Translations under genes and position numbers: made by a program | Part shown: positions 1 to 12,097 of the stretch, one piece after another | How the letters are laid out: each line of letters opens with the position of its first letter | Position numbering within the stretch: the stretch's first letter is position 1 | The notes under the pieces: generated by a model | Databases searched by the model: none | The model's input: only the letters and a program-made list of their open reading frames with translations | Told to the model about the DNA's origin: nothing | From: Ascochyta rabiei | Lineage: Eukaryota > Ascomycota > Dothideomycetes > Pleosporales > Didymellaceae | Direction: 5' to 3' | NCBI RefSeq assembly: GCF_004011695.2 | Contig: NC_082406.1 | Location: 2,170,001-2,234,000 of the forward strand | DNA length: 64,000 bases

Positions 1-3000
1 GGAATAGCTGGCGGCGGCGAGGGCAGAGAGGTATGCGACATGCTCTTGCGAGCATTGGAGTTGTCAGAATTGGATCGTTGGAGGTCCTCGCGAGGGTCCA
101 CGGAGACTCGGCTAGAGTTTCTCTTCATGTCCGCAAGCTGTGACTGAATATTGGTAAGTACCAAAGCTGCTGAATAAGGTGTGTAACTTACCTCGAGAAT
201 AGCGACTTTCGCCCTGGAGTCTTCAAAGTCTTTCTCAAGTTGTTCGCGATGTACAATGACATCCTGTAGCTCACGACTGCGCTCCGTCTGAAGAGCAGAT
301 AATCGGTTGTTGGTGGCCTCATGCTGATCCCAATTCTGATTAAGCTGGTCTTCCAGCTCCTGAACCAGACGAGAGCTCTTCTGCTCTTTCTCGCTGACGC
401 GCTCGAGCTCCTTGATGGTTTCAGCATTAAGAACCTCGAACTCTTTCATGTTAGCTTTGAGAGTGTCGATTGTCTTGGTTGCATCAGATAGCTCGAGTCT
501 TGCTGCCTGAAGATCGTCAAGAGCTTCGTCCATACGCGTTGTGAGTGACTTGCGGGACTCGACTAAAGACTCAATTTGCGATTGCACCTGATCCACGCCC
601 GTCTCTTGGTTGAGAGCAGTAGATATGCCATGCAGCAGTGTCTCCAATTCGCCCTTGGTCTCTGACAGGTCGGTCTGGAGCACGGTGGTCGACTCTTTGT
701 GCGTTGTTAGTTCTGATGTCAGCTTCTCCAGCTCAGCGGCATGAGACTTCTGTAGGGAATCCATGCCCTGTTCATGGTAGTCGATGGCAGCCTTGTGCTC
801 CTCGATCTGATTCTCAAGGTTGGCCACGAGCGATTTGTGAGTATCGAGTTCCTTTTCGGTCAATGCTCTGGCCTCTGAGTATTCTTCGACCTGCTTGATG
901 ATATTGGCGTGGGACTGCTCAAGCTCAGCTAGACGGGCAGCATTACTACCCGCAGTTGCTTTGTGCTCGTCGACCTGAGCTTGCAAAGCAGCAACGAGTT
1001 CTGCGTGCTTGACACGCTCTTGTTCAAGCGCTGCTGATGCTTGGGCACCTTTGACATCTTCTAGCTCGGTCAGTTGGGCGGTGTGGTTCGCCTGGAGCTG
1101 CTCCATAGCTGACTCTAGCTCTCGAACGGTGCTAAGATGTTGCTTCTCCGAGACTTTCGTGGCTTCGATGGCCTCGAGATGCTTGGATTGCCATTGAGCG
1201 GCCTCGTTTGTGAGACTGATCAGCTGTCGATGGCGTGTCGCATCTTCACCAGTCAGGTTGCCGTGGCCTTCCGTGGTGTCGGACAGTTGTCGATCAGACA
1301 GTACTTCGTCTGAAGACTCTGGCGATCTTGCCGAAGCTGTGAGGAGAGCCACCTGCTCTCGAAGCTCAAGCTCCCGCTGAGCGTGCGCGTTCTTCAGCTC
1401 CCTCATTTGCTCCTCGTTTTGCCTGATCTGGTCTTGCATGGTAGCAACGATGGAGATATCGAGCGGCGTGGAGGCTTTCAAACTGGATCGTTCCTTTGTC
1501 AGGCCGCTGATCAGAGTCATCTTGCTCTCCATCTCTTTCCGCACAGACGTAACTTCAGATTCCAACTCCTGGACTCTTTCGGACCTGGTGTTGAGCTCGG
1601 TCATAATGGCACTTAGATTGTTCTCAAAAGCCAAGGCGGACTCTTCTTCAAGCTTGTCCAGCGCCAAGCTACGGAGCGAGTTGACGGCACGGTTGGATCT
1701 ATCATTCGAGAGCAGAGCTTGGCTAGACTTGCGACGAATCATGTGAAGTGATGGAGAACTCGGGCGCGCGGTCAATTGGGCCTTGGTGACCTCGGACTTG
1801 AGCTCTTCAACGTAATCCAACGCATCCTGGTGTTGCTCTTGGAGTTCAGAATAGTCTCGTTTGAGCTCAGTGACACGTTGTTCTTTCTCAGCATGCAGTG
1901 TCTTTAGGGCCTGCAGCTCCTGAACCAGTATTGACTTCGGGACCGAGTATCCACTCTCGGTGGAAGCGGTCGACGATCTTCTAACATCAGGCTGTTCGTC
2001 ACCAGCCTCGGCAATGTATTCAGGCGTAGTAACATTGCCAGAGTCTGCTGAGAATAATTCCACAGACAATGCACGCGAAGACGTAGACTTTCCAAGCTCC
2101 TTGTCGAGACCGTTGGCTTCGGTGTTGCCTAAAAAAGAGTATGGTCGAGAAGATCCGTGACGTGCCTCGTCCACGGTGTCTTGGAGAGACGCCAAGGTAC
2201 GCAAAGCTTCCTGATACTTACTGGCGAGCTTCTCGTAGTCGTGCAGGGTTCCTTCATGCTCGACGCGAAGATCAAAGAGCTCCTGCGTGACGGAATCGAG
2301 CTTGTCGTGAACGAACCTGGACTGTGCAGGACTTGACGGCTCTTCCATGTCGTTCTCTGCTGTGAGGCCCTTGACCGAGATGCTCTTGACCGAGTGACTG
2401 TCGCCCCGCGCGCCCTTGGCGCTGGCGGCTCCGGCAGTAGCAGGGCGCTCGGTGTCATCCTCCTCTGCAATAGCATCTACAGGCGTGCTGAAATGACGAG
2501 TGCCTTCAAGTGGAGATTGCCTACCGAGAGAGGCTCGCTTTTGGATAAAAGGATCGCTGGGACCCCTGACGTGACCGTTTGTAGAGGCCTCGTCTGTTGT
2601 TGCGTCGGTCTGACGCACAGCGTCAAGCTCATACAGGAGGTTGTCAAGCTTTCCAATGCTGCGTTGTCTCTCCACCACATGCTTCAAGCGCTCGATTTCG
2701 CGCGTCATGACTTCGACTTCTTGCTCGTTCTCGGCAAGACGCTCTTCGAGAGTAGAGATGTACTCTTCACAGCTAGTCTCATTCTCGCGGGCCTTTTGTA
2801 ACTTGTCACGCAGATCAGAGATGGTCGTGTCAGTTCTCTCGATGCCGGAGACCGAGCTGTCGATCTGACGTTCGAGTGACTTGACGTATTCTTCGTTGCT
2901 GGCGTCCCTCTCTACAGCTTTCTGGATTCGCGCCTGCAGTTGATGGTTCTGGCTTTCGAGCAATGAGATGCGAGCTTCTCTTTCCAGGAGATCACTTTCT

Positions 3001-4877
3001 TGTCCAGACATGGACGTTCGCGTATGTGAGAGGGAAGATTCGAGCGCCTGGATCGTCTTTTCGTATTCCAAGACCACGTCCTCGACGGCATCCGCAAACG
3101 AGTTGGATCGCTTGAGCCGCTCAAGTGCAGAGTCTCCGACGGTACCTCGAAGGATCGGTGTGTCTGCAGCGTCGCTGTCCCGCACTCTAGAAATCTCCGA
3201 GATCAATTTCGAGTGGCGAAGGCTGAGAGCTGTATAGTTTTCTTGAAAATCAAGCAACTGATTCTGCAGTTCCATCTCCCGCTCGTACTGCTGGTTTGCG
3301 CGCTCGTTCGGATCGGCGTTGATCCGATCGGTATTCTGCGACAGCCTCATCTGGTCCCGCAGGAATTGGACTTCGTTCCTCAGTCGCACGATGGTAGCCT
3401 GTTTGTCGCTATCATCGTGGATCTGCTGGATCTGAGGCTTGATCTGGATTGCACGTGCACGCTGTGCGTACTGAACCGTGTTCAACGATTCGCTGAGATG
3501 AAACTCCGCAGGGTTGATACAGGCAATCATGTACGTGATAGCGTTCCCACCTAGCGAGTCTTGAAGCAGTCGTGTAAGGCGCGAATCACGATAGGAGATG
3601 TGAGCGTTGGCGTGGCGCGAGGACAGCTGTGAGATGACCTTACCCAGGCTTGCCAGTCCGGCGTTGATGGAAATACCCTCCCTCGCCCTCTCGCCCGAAG
3701 CTTGTGTGTTCTTCAGCCTTTCACTTCCTGCCAGATCGACAAAGTGCAGCTTGCTGTCGATTGTGACGAGGCTGTCGCCTGAGCCAGACATGGCTTCGAG
3801 AGGCACCGATCTGCGTTTCTCGCGCGTCGAGAGGGGTGCAGAGGAGCTCTTCTTCTGGACAAGGTTCAGACTGAAGACGGCGTGGGAACGAGAAGATTTT
3901 GCGTTTTGAGCGGTTGCATCCGTCTGGCGAATGGCGGAACCAAAGTTGAGCGCGTTCAGCAAGTCCTCGACTGAGTTGATGAGCACTTGGGTAAGACCGG
4001 CGAGTATGATGCGGCCTCCAGGCTCCTCGCGAATAGCGACTTCAGGACGCGAGTTGTGCGGCACCGTGTCGGAGAGCAGGAGGTCGCGCAGCTGTTCGTT
4101 GTAGATCTGCACACGTCAGTCTTGCCCAGTCTTGCTCGGCGCAGCGAGCACATACCTCTACGTAGGTCGCCGTGAGCTGCCAGTCTTTCTTGGGGGACGA
4201 TTTGGTGGGGAAGTTGTGTGAACCCATGCTCGAGACACGCGAGTTGGGAGGGCGCAGGCCAGAGCCAGGCGCGCGAGCGCTAGGGCCCTGGAGCTTTTCG
4301 TAGAGCAGCGCAGCGGCGCGAGGGATGATGCCCATGGCCTGGGCGTCTGCCTGGTCGGCGGGCCCTGTGGTGCCCATGGTATACGACTTGCCGGCGCCCG
4401 ACTGACCATAGGCGAGGATGGAGACGTTGTAGCCCTCGACGAAAGAGTTGACGCTTTCGCCGACATATTCGAAGACGCCCTCCTGGTCAACGTCCTCGCC
4501 AAACACACGGTCGAAGACGAAGACCTTTCGGCCGCCCGAAGCTGGGTCGACGGCGAGACTGGAGGGCGAGGTGACATGGCAGCGCGGGGAGCGGAACCGC
4601 TGCGGGACAAGGTCGAAGCTGGGGTCGTCCTGCTTGAGCGGGGGGCGGACGCGCACAACTGTGGTGATTGCGATTAGGGACGTGTGTTTGCGGGGAAATT
4701 CAGGGTGAGAGCTGCCCACATACCCACTTTGACCGCTGTCTTGGTATCGTCGTCTGAGGCGCGGCTTCCTCCGACCTTGCTGCTCATGCTCAGCCGACTC
4801 GAGCTGCGATTGGGGCGGATCATGGCGCTCGCTGGCCGTTTGCGGCGTGGGGGGGGCGATGTTGGCGGAGACTCCAT
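1..4877 (-). CDS. Kinesin motor protein with long coiled-coil tail, probably kinesin-4-like (3' end outside window)
   Basis: N-terminal microtubule motor followed by a very long coiled coil. Exons read as 4877-4724, 4658-4156 and 4106-about 193, with a further small intron (about 48-54 nt) near 192-140 before the frame runs off the left edge. About 1,570 residues are visible. Motor landmarks: VRVRPP at the start of the fold, P-loop GQSGAGKS near residue 135, SSRSH (switch I) near 287 and DLAGSE (switch II) near 340. The EIYNEQLRDLL strand spans the second splice junction and confirms it. Everything after about residue 470 is heptad-rich and Glu/Lys/Gln-rich. The start is the first ATG in frame, just downstream of a GTGCA repeat tract. 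The motor resembles the fungal kinesin-4/KIF4 group (inference); the C-terminal cargo region is not in the window. Confidence 0.9.
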
Positions 4878-4879
4878 GC

Positions 4880-5008
4880 GGCGGGGTGCGGTGTAGTGCG
4901 GTGCGGTGTAGTGCAGTGCAGTGCGGTGCGGTGTAGTGCAGTGCAGTGCAGTGCAGTGCAGTGCAGTGCAGTGCAGTGTAGTGCGGCCAGTGCAGTGCAG
5001 TGCGGCCA
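4880..5008. repeat. GTGCA/GTGCG pentanucleotide tandem repeat
   Basis: Consecutive GTGCA, GTGCG and GTGTA units lie immediately upstream of the kinesin start codon, so they probably sit in its 5' leader or proximal promoter. The central run (about 4935-4979) is almost pure GTGCA. The tract is open in several frames, which creates spurious long reading frames. Confidence 0.9.
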
Positions 5009-5066
5009 CGGCAGCGCCGTTCGTCGAGTCGAGTCGAGGGACGGTGTCGCTGTCTAGCACGGCAAC

Positions 5067-5099
5067 GAAAACGGCAACGGCAACGGCAACGGCAACGGC
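5067..5099. repeat. AACGGC hexanucleotide microsatellite
   Basis: About five perfect AACGGC units upstream of the kinesin gene. No function is implied. Confidence 0.85.
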
Positions 5100-7227
5100 G
5101 GGGCGACTGGGTGACCCAGGTGGTGTCCAGCTGTGGCCGAGCGGCGAGGTGGTGATTACGGATTGTCGGCAGCTCAAGGCAGCTCTCGTCGGCACGGGCG
5201 TGGCTGGACAGGTCAAGGCAGCGCAGCGGATCCCTACCTGATGCCACGCGCAACTGCAGTCCAAGGTGACGCACCGGGGTCGGCGCACAAGAAACACTAT
5301 ATAATCAGAATGAGGTGCGATTCTACCTGCGGCGGGCGAGCGAGCGCCGCGCAAGAGACCCAACTGCACCCCTGGCCATTGGCGGCGTGCACCGATATGT
5401 TGTCCAGCGTCGCCCAGCCAGCCTGCCAGGGGAAGTCACCGACTGATTCGGGCGCGCCTCCCCTGTCCCATGCAGGGAATCCGAGCTTGACCAACTTCGA
5501 CCAAGCCACAACCACGCCCACGCCCACGCCCGCGCCCACGCCCACGCCCTCTGCACTCGCTGCCCACGCTGCCCCACCCTCCACTCGGCCTTCGCTACGG
5601 CGCCTCCTGGCAGTGCACGCCGTTGTGCAACGCGCGCCCTGCTCCTTCTGCACTTGTCGCCTGGGCAACGCCGCTTCACCTTCATCTCACGGTGAAGGGA
5701 GCTGTCTTGATGTGTCTGTAGTCTGTACCAAGGCTCAGCGCCCAACACCATCTACACGCCAGCCGAGTCGGGCTGCTGAGCGCCTCTAGCTTGGCCACCA
5801 CCGTGTCTCTCGTCATCTGCTGTTTTAGGGTGACCCCCGACCCCGTCAGCCTCAATCCCTCAGGCCCTCCCATGCCTGGGCACCGTGCCTGCCACTTGCT
5901 GAAGATCCCAACGCCCTCCTGTCCACACTCCACAGTGCACCCACTAACCTGCATGCGCAGTAGGCTTACCGAAGGTGGATCGTGTTTCAAGGCGACAGCG
6001 GTAGGTAGGAAGCGTACCCCAATCCATCCAAAAACACAGTTCGACACGTCGACTGATGTCTCAATAGCTTGAACTTTGACCTGCATCGATGACGACGGCA
6101 TGGTTTGGGCCACTGGCGCTACGGAAGACTGCAGCTCCGCTCAACAACGCGGGCCTCTACCCCAGCCAGCATGGCTATCGATGACCCGACGGCAACGTGA
6201 CGAAAACGTAGAATATTTCCCCTTGAATCCGCCGTTTCCTTCAAGCCCCCAAGCATGCGCGAAACGCTACAAGACTGCGCCTTGGCCGAACAAGGCACAT
6301 TGAACCCGATACTAGCCATGTTAGACTGATCACTCGGAAGAATACCGGCATTGCGATGCCTAAAAAACTGCGACCCAACACCTGCCGCAGGCCAGATAGA
6401 CCCAACGTGCGCAAGCACTTACCAACAAGACCAGTGCGTGCATCAGCCACGCAACCCATCATGGATGCCTGCATGCGCAAGACTCCTCTTGCGCATGCAC
6501 GCGAGCATCATCTCCCAACACCCACAGCATCCGCGCACTTACTCCCGCGAACCACATGCCAAACGAACCATATGTCGTCCAGTCGTGCAATGGTGTCGTG
6601 CACGTAGCATCCCCGCTGTGTCGAGTCTGCAGCACCAAGTCCATGGTGCCTCCCATTGCGTCTCCGCGCCTTCCAAACGCCAAACCACGAGCAAGGGGAG
6701 GGATGCATAGGAGTTCAGGATGAGGAAATATGGTATGCTATGCTACAAACACCTCGCCGAGGTAAGATACATAAGAAGACATGTTGCGCTCTTCAAGCGA
6801 GCTCGCCCGCCAGCTTGACGTGTTTCCTTCTGCCAGAGGCTCTGCTGGTAAGTTCTGCCGAGTTCTGCTGATTTCCTCCTCCTGCGCTTCCTGTGCGCCG
6901 TCAGAAGGAAGTGGGGGGGAAATAGAGAAACAAAAAAGAAAAGAAGAAAAAGAAAAAGAGGAAACGGATTAGATACTGGCCGTACACAAGAGGAAAAAGG
7001 TCGTGGGTGGTTGGGAACGGAAACATGAAGAAGCCGGGAAAACGTGTGATCAAGGACAGTAAGAACGTAAGTTTGGGGTCCCTTTGGAAGCCAACGCCTG
7101 CGCCAAGGAGAAAGGGCTTGGAAATGCAAAAAGGCTGGCTGTGGAGGCCAGATCGGGGTTGCTCGGAGAGCTGTGGAGGTGGCTAGTTGAGCCAGCTGAG
7201 AGATCGTCGTACCAAAGCCGTGCGGGT
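5100..7227. other. Intergenic region with no supported gene
   Basis: This stretch lies between the start of the kinesin gene and the 3' end of the DENN gene. It holds a CCCACG/CCCGCG microsatellite (about 5513-5551) and a purine-rich A/G tract (about 6925-6965). The open frames here are low-complexity and show no recognisable domain, splice pattern or family resemblance. Confidence 0.6.
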
Positions 7228-10120
7228 CTACCGCACATGCCGCGAGCTCTGGCGCGAGCGAGGTAGAGGCGTGGCGTACTTGGAGACGGGCAAGTCCGAG
7301 TACGAGTTGCTGTCGTCGAACGACTCATCCTCTATGATGCGCGTGGGCACGTCAGGAACATCGTACGATCGGTGCTGCAGACTCGTCCTGTCTGGTGTTG
7401 TCGAGGCGCTGGCCATGGACATCGATGTGCTTGATCGGTGGCTCAGATCAGGGGTAGGAGGAATGCTGGAACGCCGGCCAGGGCGAAGCATGTCCTCGTC
7501 GCCGTACTCGCTGCCGATTGTGGACTGTGCCCGTCCATCGGCAGTTGACTGCTGGCCTACGCTGGCACGACGTTCGCTGTGGGTGTCACCGTCTTCGGTG
7601 TCGGCACGCTGGGCAAGCTGGAGCCCCTCGACGGCGGCAGCGCACTGCTCCGATATGTTGCGGATGATGTAGGCAATGGCGTCGGTCTTGTCGCGGAGGA
7701 CGCGATCGGCGACATCAACCATGGACTGGTTCGAGAAGCGCTTCGAGTTGCGCGCTGGAGAATTGTGTAAGCGGTACTCCATATCGGGTGTGACGTCGAC
7801 GCCATCGAGGTGCGTACCGTTGGCGGTGCTTGATCTTGAGTCATTGCGGCTCTCCGTGACGGATGCGCCGCGGACGGTGCCAACTTCGGACCTGTTCTTC
7901 TTGGGGGTTTCAGGTAGCTCGGAGTCGTGGAACTCGTCCTCGTCCTCGTCCTCCTCGGTAACGTCCTCGAAGCCTTCTACCATGTAGTTGTTCATGTCGT
8001 CCTGGTTCAAAGACTTGACAATGTGCTCCATGTGGTGGGTCTGGCCCTCGATGAGGGCACGGAGGTGGAGAACGACACGCTGAGTCTCATCTCGCTGTCG
8101 GATGATTGCAGAGTTGGTGTGCTGGAGGGCAGACATCTCCTTCTTGTTCCTCTTCCTCTCGCGCTCCAACTCCTCGGCAATTTCCTGCTGCAGAACAAGG
8201 GCCTCCAGAGCATCGTCACGCTGCTTCTCGGTGCCGGAGAGGCGGATTGTAAGACGGGCGGCATCATCCTTCTGCTGGTCAATGAGACTAGTGAGGCGAC
8301 GGTTTTCACGCTTGTGGTTCTCAATCTTGACCTTGAGCTCTTGGGTCTCCTTGGTGAGCTGCTCAGCGAAAGTCTGGAACTTGAGGAATTGCTGCTTCCA
8401 GCTTTCCAGCTCTTCGACCAGGAAGTTGTTGCGCTTGGAGACCTTGGACAGCTCCGTATCCATGCGACCCTTGAGGTTGATGAAGTCCTGCCAAGCTTCC
8501 TGGGCATCACGAGAGTACTGATTGCGCTCGCGAACAATCTCGTTGAGGTGGCGCATGGAAACCTTGGTCATCAGAGGCTTCTTGACAGATCCACCGAAGA
8601 TTGCCTTCATCCCACTGTTACGGCCCTGCACATTGTCAGCATCAGATGTGAGGCGAGAATGGGTTAGCTGAGGACTTACGAGCTTCTCGCACACGTGATC
8701 CATAATGGACATTATCGCATCCTGGTTCCACCAGTCTGGGTCCTGGACGCTCTCAACCTCACCACGCATAACGATGATCTGACCAGCGGGAATCAACTTG
8801 CCGCCACCGTAAGCAGATCGCAGATGCTGTGGAACGCCGGTCGGCGACACTTCGCCGTTGAGGGCCTGTGTAAGGCGCTGGATCATCTTTGTCCTCTGTC
8901 CGGCAGTCAGGGCGGTCGGTGGGCTCGAGGTCAGCACAAAGTTTCGGTCCAAGTCCACTACGAGGGCATCTGTTGGAGCGGTGAAGAGTGATCGACATTC
9001 CGACGTTACACCAAGGATGTACGGGCCCGGCTCTTGTACGAGGTCCTTGACATGACGCGCATGTACAACAGGAACATACAGACCACTCCACTCATACACC
9101 CGAACGCAATACCGGATCGTTTCAGCTGCGATGGTGAGAACGGCGGGGTAGTGGCTGGTGAATATGATGCGTCGTGTCGGCGACACGGCAGCCTCGATCA
9201 CGCCGACAATGTTGGGGATGGAGAGACAGGTGAAAAGCGGCCACATGGCGAAATTCTGGAACCCGGTAGGCGAGGAGGGGAACTGGTAGCACAAGGCATA
9301 GTCCTTCATGTCAATCCGGACTAGGTCGTTCAATCGCGGAGCGGGGAAGCTCAGGATGCGAGACACCTCCTCGGCGTGGAACAGGTTTGTTGCCTTGTTC
9401 CAGTGAATCCACATGCCCCGAAGGTAGTCACCAAGTAAGTTGTACAAGGGATACCTCGAGAGGAAACTCAGGCAGTACGGGATCCAGTAGGTCTCATCAG
9501 GGTTGTCGAAGAAGTCGGGTTCGATGCGCTTGCGCAGGTCTCGGATCGTCTCAGCCCTCTTCTCGTCTGCGCGAGACCAGACGCGCAGAGCAATACCGTA
9601 AAGGGTGTGGGAGGAATCTTGCTGGAGAACAAAGGAATGGTGCACACAATGTGGCTGGCTCCGTCCCGTGCAAATCTCGACATCGTGAGGAAAGCAGGCC
9701 TGTGGTGTGGTTAGGACATATTCAGCAATTACAAGAGAAAAGCAAGCTTACCCGCATGGCAGCGTGAAGAGACCTTGCGATTTCGTTGTCTTGCTCCAGT
9801 CTGGGGCTGCTACCCAGAATCTCTGGCAGCCAGAAGGTGCCCACTGCACCCTTCATGTGCCCAATCTTGCCCTGAGCCGGCGCCGGTGCTTTCACCCATT
9901 GCGATGGTTCCCGTCCAACACCGCATACCATGTACGCATGGGTCAGTGTCTTGGGGCTGCGAGCACCCTGTTTGACGTTCAATGTCGAAGGGAGCGGCTG
10001 GGTGATGCGCGAATGAAGAGAGGACGTCCGGCTGGGAATGATGAGACTGTGGTCGGTATTGTCCCTTGTAGGCGGCCGGTCATCGCGAGTGCGAGGACGA
10101 AGGGTCAGAGACGGTGCCAT
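7228..10120 (-). CDS. DENN (AEX-3) domain protein, putative Rab GTPase exchange factor
   Basis: Predicted 928-residue protein in three exons: 10120-9752, 9699-8680 and 8625-7228. Introns are 52 and 54 nt with GTAAGC/GTAAGT donors; the second has a GCTGAC branch site and is in frame without a stop. The N-terminal part (residues about 40-450) reads as uDENN, core DENN and dDENN. Examples are HAYMVCGVGREPSQW in the upstream segment, then RYPLYNLLGDYL and a central segment rich in hydrophobic strands. A coiled coil spans roughly residues 480-690, followed by a Ser/Thr-rich, probably disordered tail. DENN proteins activate Rab GTPases in membrane traffic (family knowledge); the Rab partner cannot be told from sequence. 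The start is the first ATG in frame, and the uDENN segment begins soon after it. Confidence 0.88.
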
Positions 10121-12097
10121 TGTTGTTGGAATTGGACCGCGTTACGCTGGTAGCGAACAGATGGCGCGAACGGATGATGCGAACAGATGGCGCGAACAAG
10201 TCCCTTGGTTGGCGTCCGAGGCTTGGTAGTACTATGATAACGACAGAGGGGACATTCGAGGAAATCGTAGAACAACTTCAAGAGGACATGCGACAATGGT
10301 CGAATACAACGACAGCAACTCAACCAACTCTGCTTGCCGAAAGCTCCGAGTCGCCTTGCTGCGTGATTGCAGTGAGGAGGGCTGCAGCAAGGGGAACGCA
10401 ATGAGGAGGCTGGCTTCTTTTGGGGACCTGCGGCGCCCTCGAAGCTCGGGCTGGAGCTTTGGGGATGAAGCACCCGAACGCTAGCATGGGCGGGCTTCAC
10501 AAGGCTCGGTTAAGGAAATGAAGGCATGTTCCCTGTCCATCCCATCCGTATTTGCACGTCTCCGCCTCCGAGCATGGTGCCGTCAGAGGCGTGCACGCCG
10601 CTCAGCAATATGGGCGTATTCTGCTCGTGAGCAGTACACAGCGGCTGGTGGCGCTGAATGCGAGCGAGACAAGAGAGCGCACTACCTAGCTAGCCATCGA
10701 GCTGCGTTGGGCACGACAGCAATGTTCACACAGGTATCACAGCCCTTGCTACCAGGCTATCTTGCTGACTGGCTGACTGGCTGTCTGGCTGTCTGGCTGT
10801 CTTGCTGTCTTGCTGTTTCGCTGTTGCGCTGTTTCGCTGTCTTGCAGTCTTGCAGCTTGAGCAGCTGAACCTTGTACATATCGATATCGAACGGTCGAAA
10901 TCCCCGCCTCAAGTGGCAATAGCGTACGGCGTGGTGTCCTGTTGAGCGCCGATTTGGGGACAAATTGAGTCGCTGCAAGTTTGTGCACAGCGCCAGGGCC
11001 GTCTTGCAGCGTGCATCTCTGCAGAAACGTGCATGGGCGGGGCTACCTGCGGCGGCTTCCCGCAGAAGCAGGCTCCGCTCTCGGCGAATAGGAATTCCTC
11101 ATTTTTCAGCCTTTCCCCTGACTGCCAGCAGAAGCGGCAAAGACTCTACCGTGACGATTCGTCGTCAGAGTCGAGGGCTGCAGAAGACGGGCATATCGAC
11201 ATTTATCGAGAGCGTTGAGCCGCAGAGACTCGTCTGTCATTGGTCGATGTTGTGTACGTAGTGCCAGCTGATTCCATGGTTCTTAGCTGCAGTAGAGTCG
11301 TGGGGCCTGGAGGAGATCATGAAGCTGAAACACTGGCCGACGTTGGCGGATTGTCGAATCGGGTAGATTCGCCCACGTTCTGCGCGGAAAGTAGGTGGAC
11401 TAGCTTAGAGCATAGCTTGCAGAAGACGTATCTCATAAATCTACATGCAAGCGTCCTGTCGACTCTGAGCACCCATCCGTCTGTTGGTCCAACCTGTGTG
11501 ATCAGCCTCGGAGGCCTGCAAGCAATAAAGGCCGGGCTCGGTACCCGTGACCATATGGCATGTCTTATCGCGGACGAGAACCGCAACGGTTTTAGCCTTG
11601 AGCACGCCAATCTCCATCTCTCTCTGTGCTTGAAGCGCGCTGTTGAAGAACAAAATATTCGGTCCAGAAGCAAGGACCCGCAGGTCGAAAAGCATGTTGA
11701 CAAGCTAACCATCAGCCACTCAAGCCTTGGCAAGTCCTAGCCTACAACATCTGCTGATTCTTACGCACATCAACACGCGAAGTGCAGACATCCCTGGAGC
11801 TTGCCTCTTGCAAACTGTGGTTTGCAAGGTGATTGGGTGGGGGAGCTACAGCACGGACCGCTGAAACTTCCACAGCTGCAAGCCGTTGCCAGTTCTCTTC
11901 CGACCACCACTCCGCAACGTTGTTGCGCCAAAACGAATTGCCAACTTCGTTGAGCCGCCATACACGCACGGCCTCTGCGCGACGGACACCCCGCATCTCC
12001 GAGCCGATTGCAGCGGTCAGATACCGTTAGCCCGGGATCTGAACAACGAGACTTGCCATCTTGGCATCACAGAACCAGTGACCACGCCAGGGCCAAC
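10121..12097. other. Divergent intergenic region between the DENN gene and BCD1
   Basis: About 2 kb separating two divergently transcribed genes, so both promoters lie here. Open frames of up to about 165 codons occur on both strands, for example around 11240-11740, but none resembles a family or shows convincing splice structure. A CTGTCTGG-type repeat is annotated separately. Confidence 0.55.
10768..10858. repeat. Degenerate CTGTCTGG/CTGTCTTG octanucleotide repeat
   Basis: Tandem CTGNCTGG, CTGTCTTG and CTGTTTCG units of about 8 bp lie in the intergenic region upstream of the DENN gene. They make a Gln/Ser-rich spurious frame on the minus strand. Confidence 0.8.

Noticed and set aside
4042..5274. 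An N-terminal extension of the kinesin through the pentamer repeat
   Set aside because: The extended frame is Cys/His/Thr repeat sequence from GTGCA units and reads through intron 1. The first ATG with a plausible kinesin leader is 4877.
5133..5789. A 218-codon plus-strand frame upstream of the kinesin
   Set aside because: Composition follows the CCCACG repeat and it has no family resemblance, conserved motif or intron signals.
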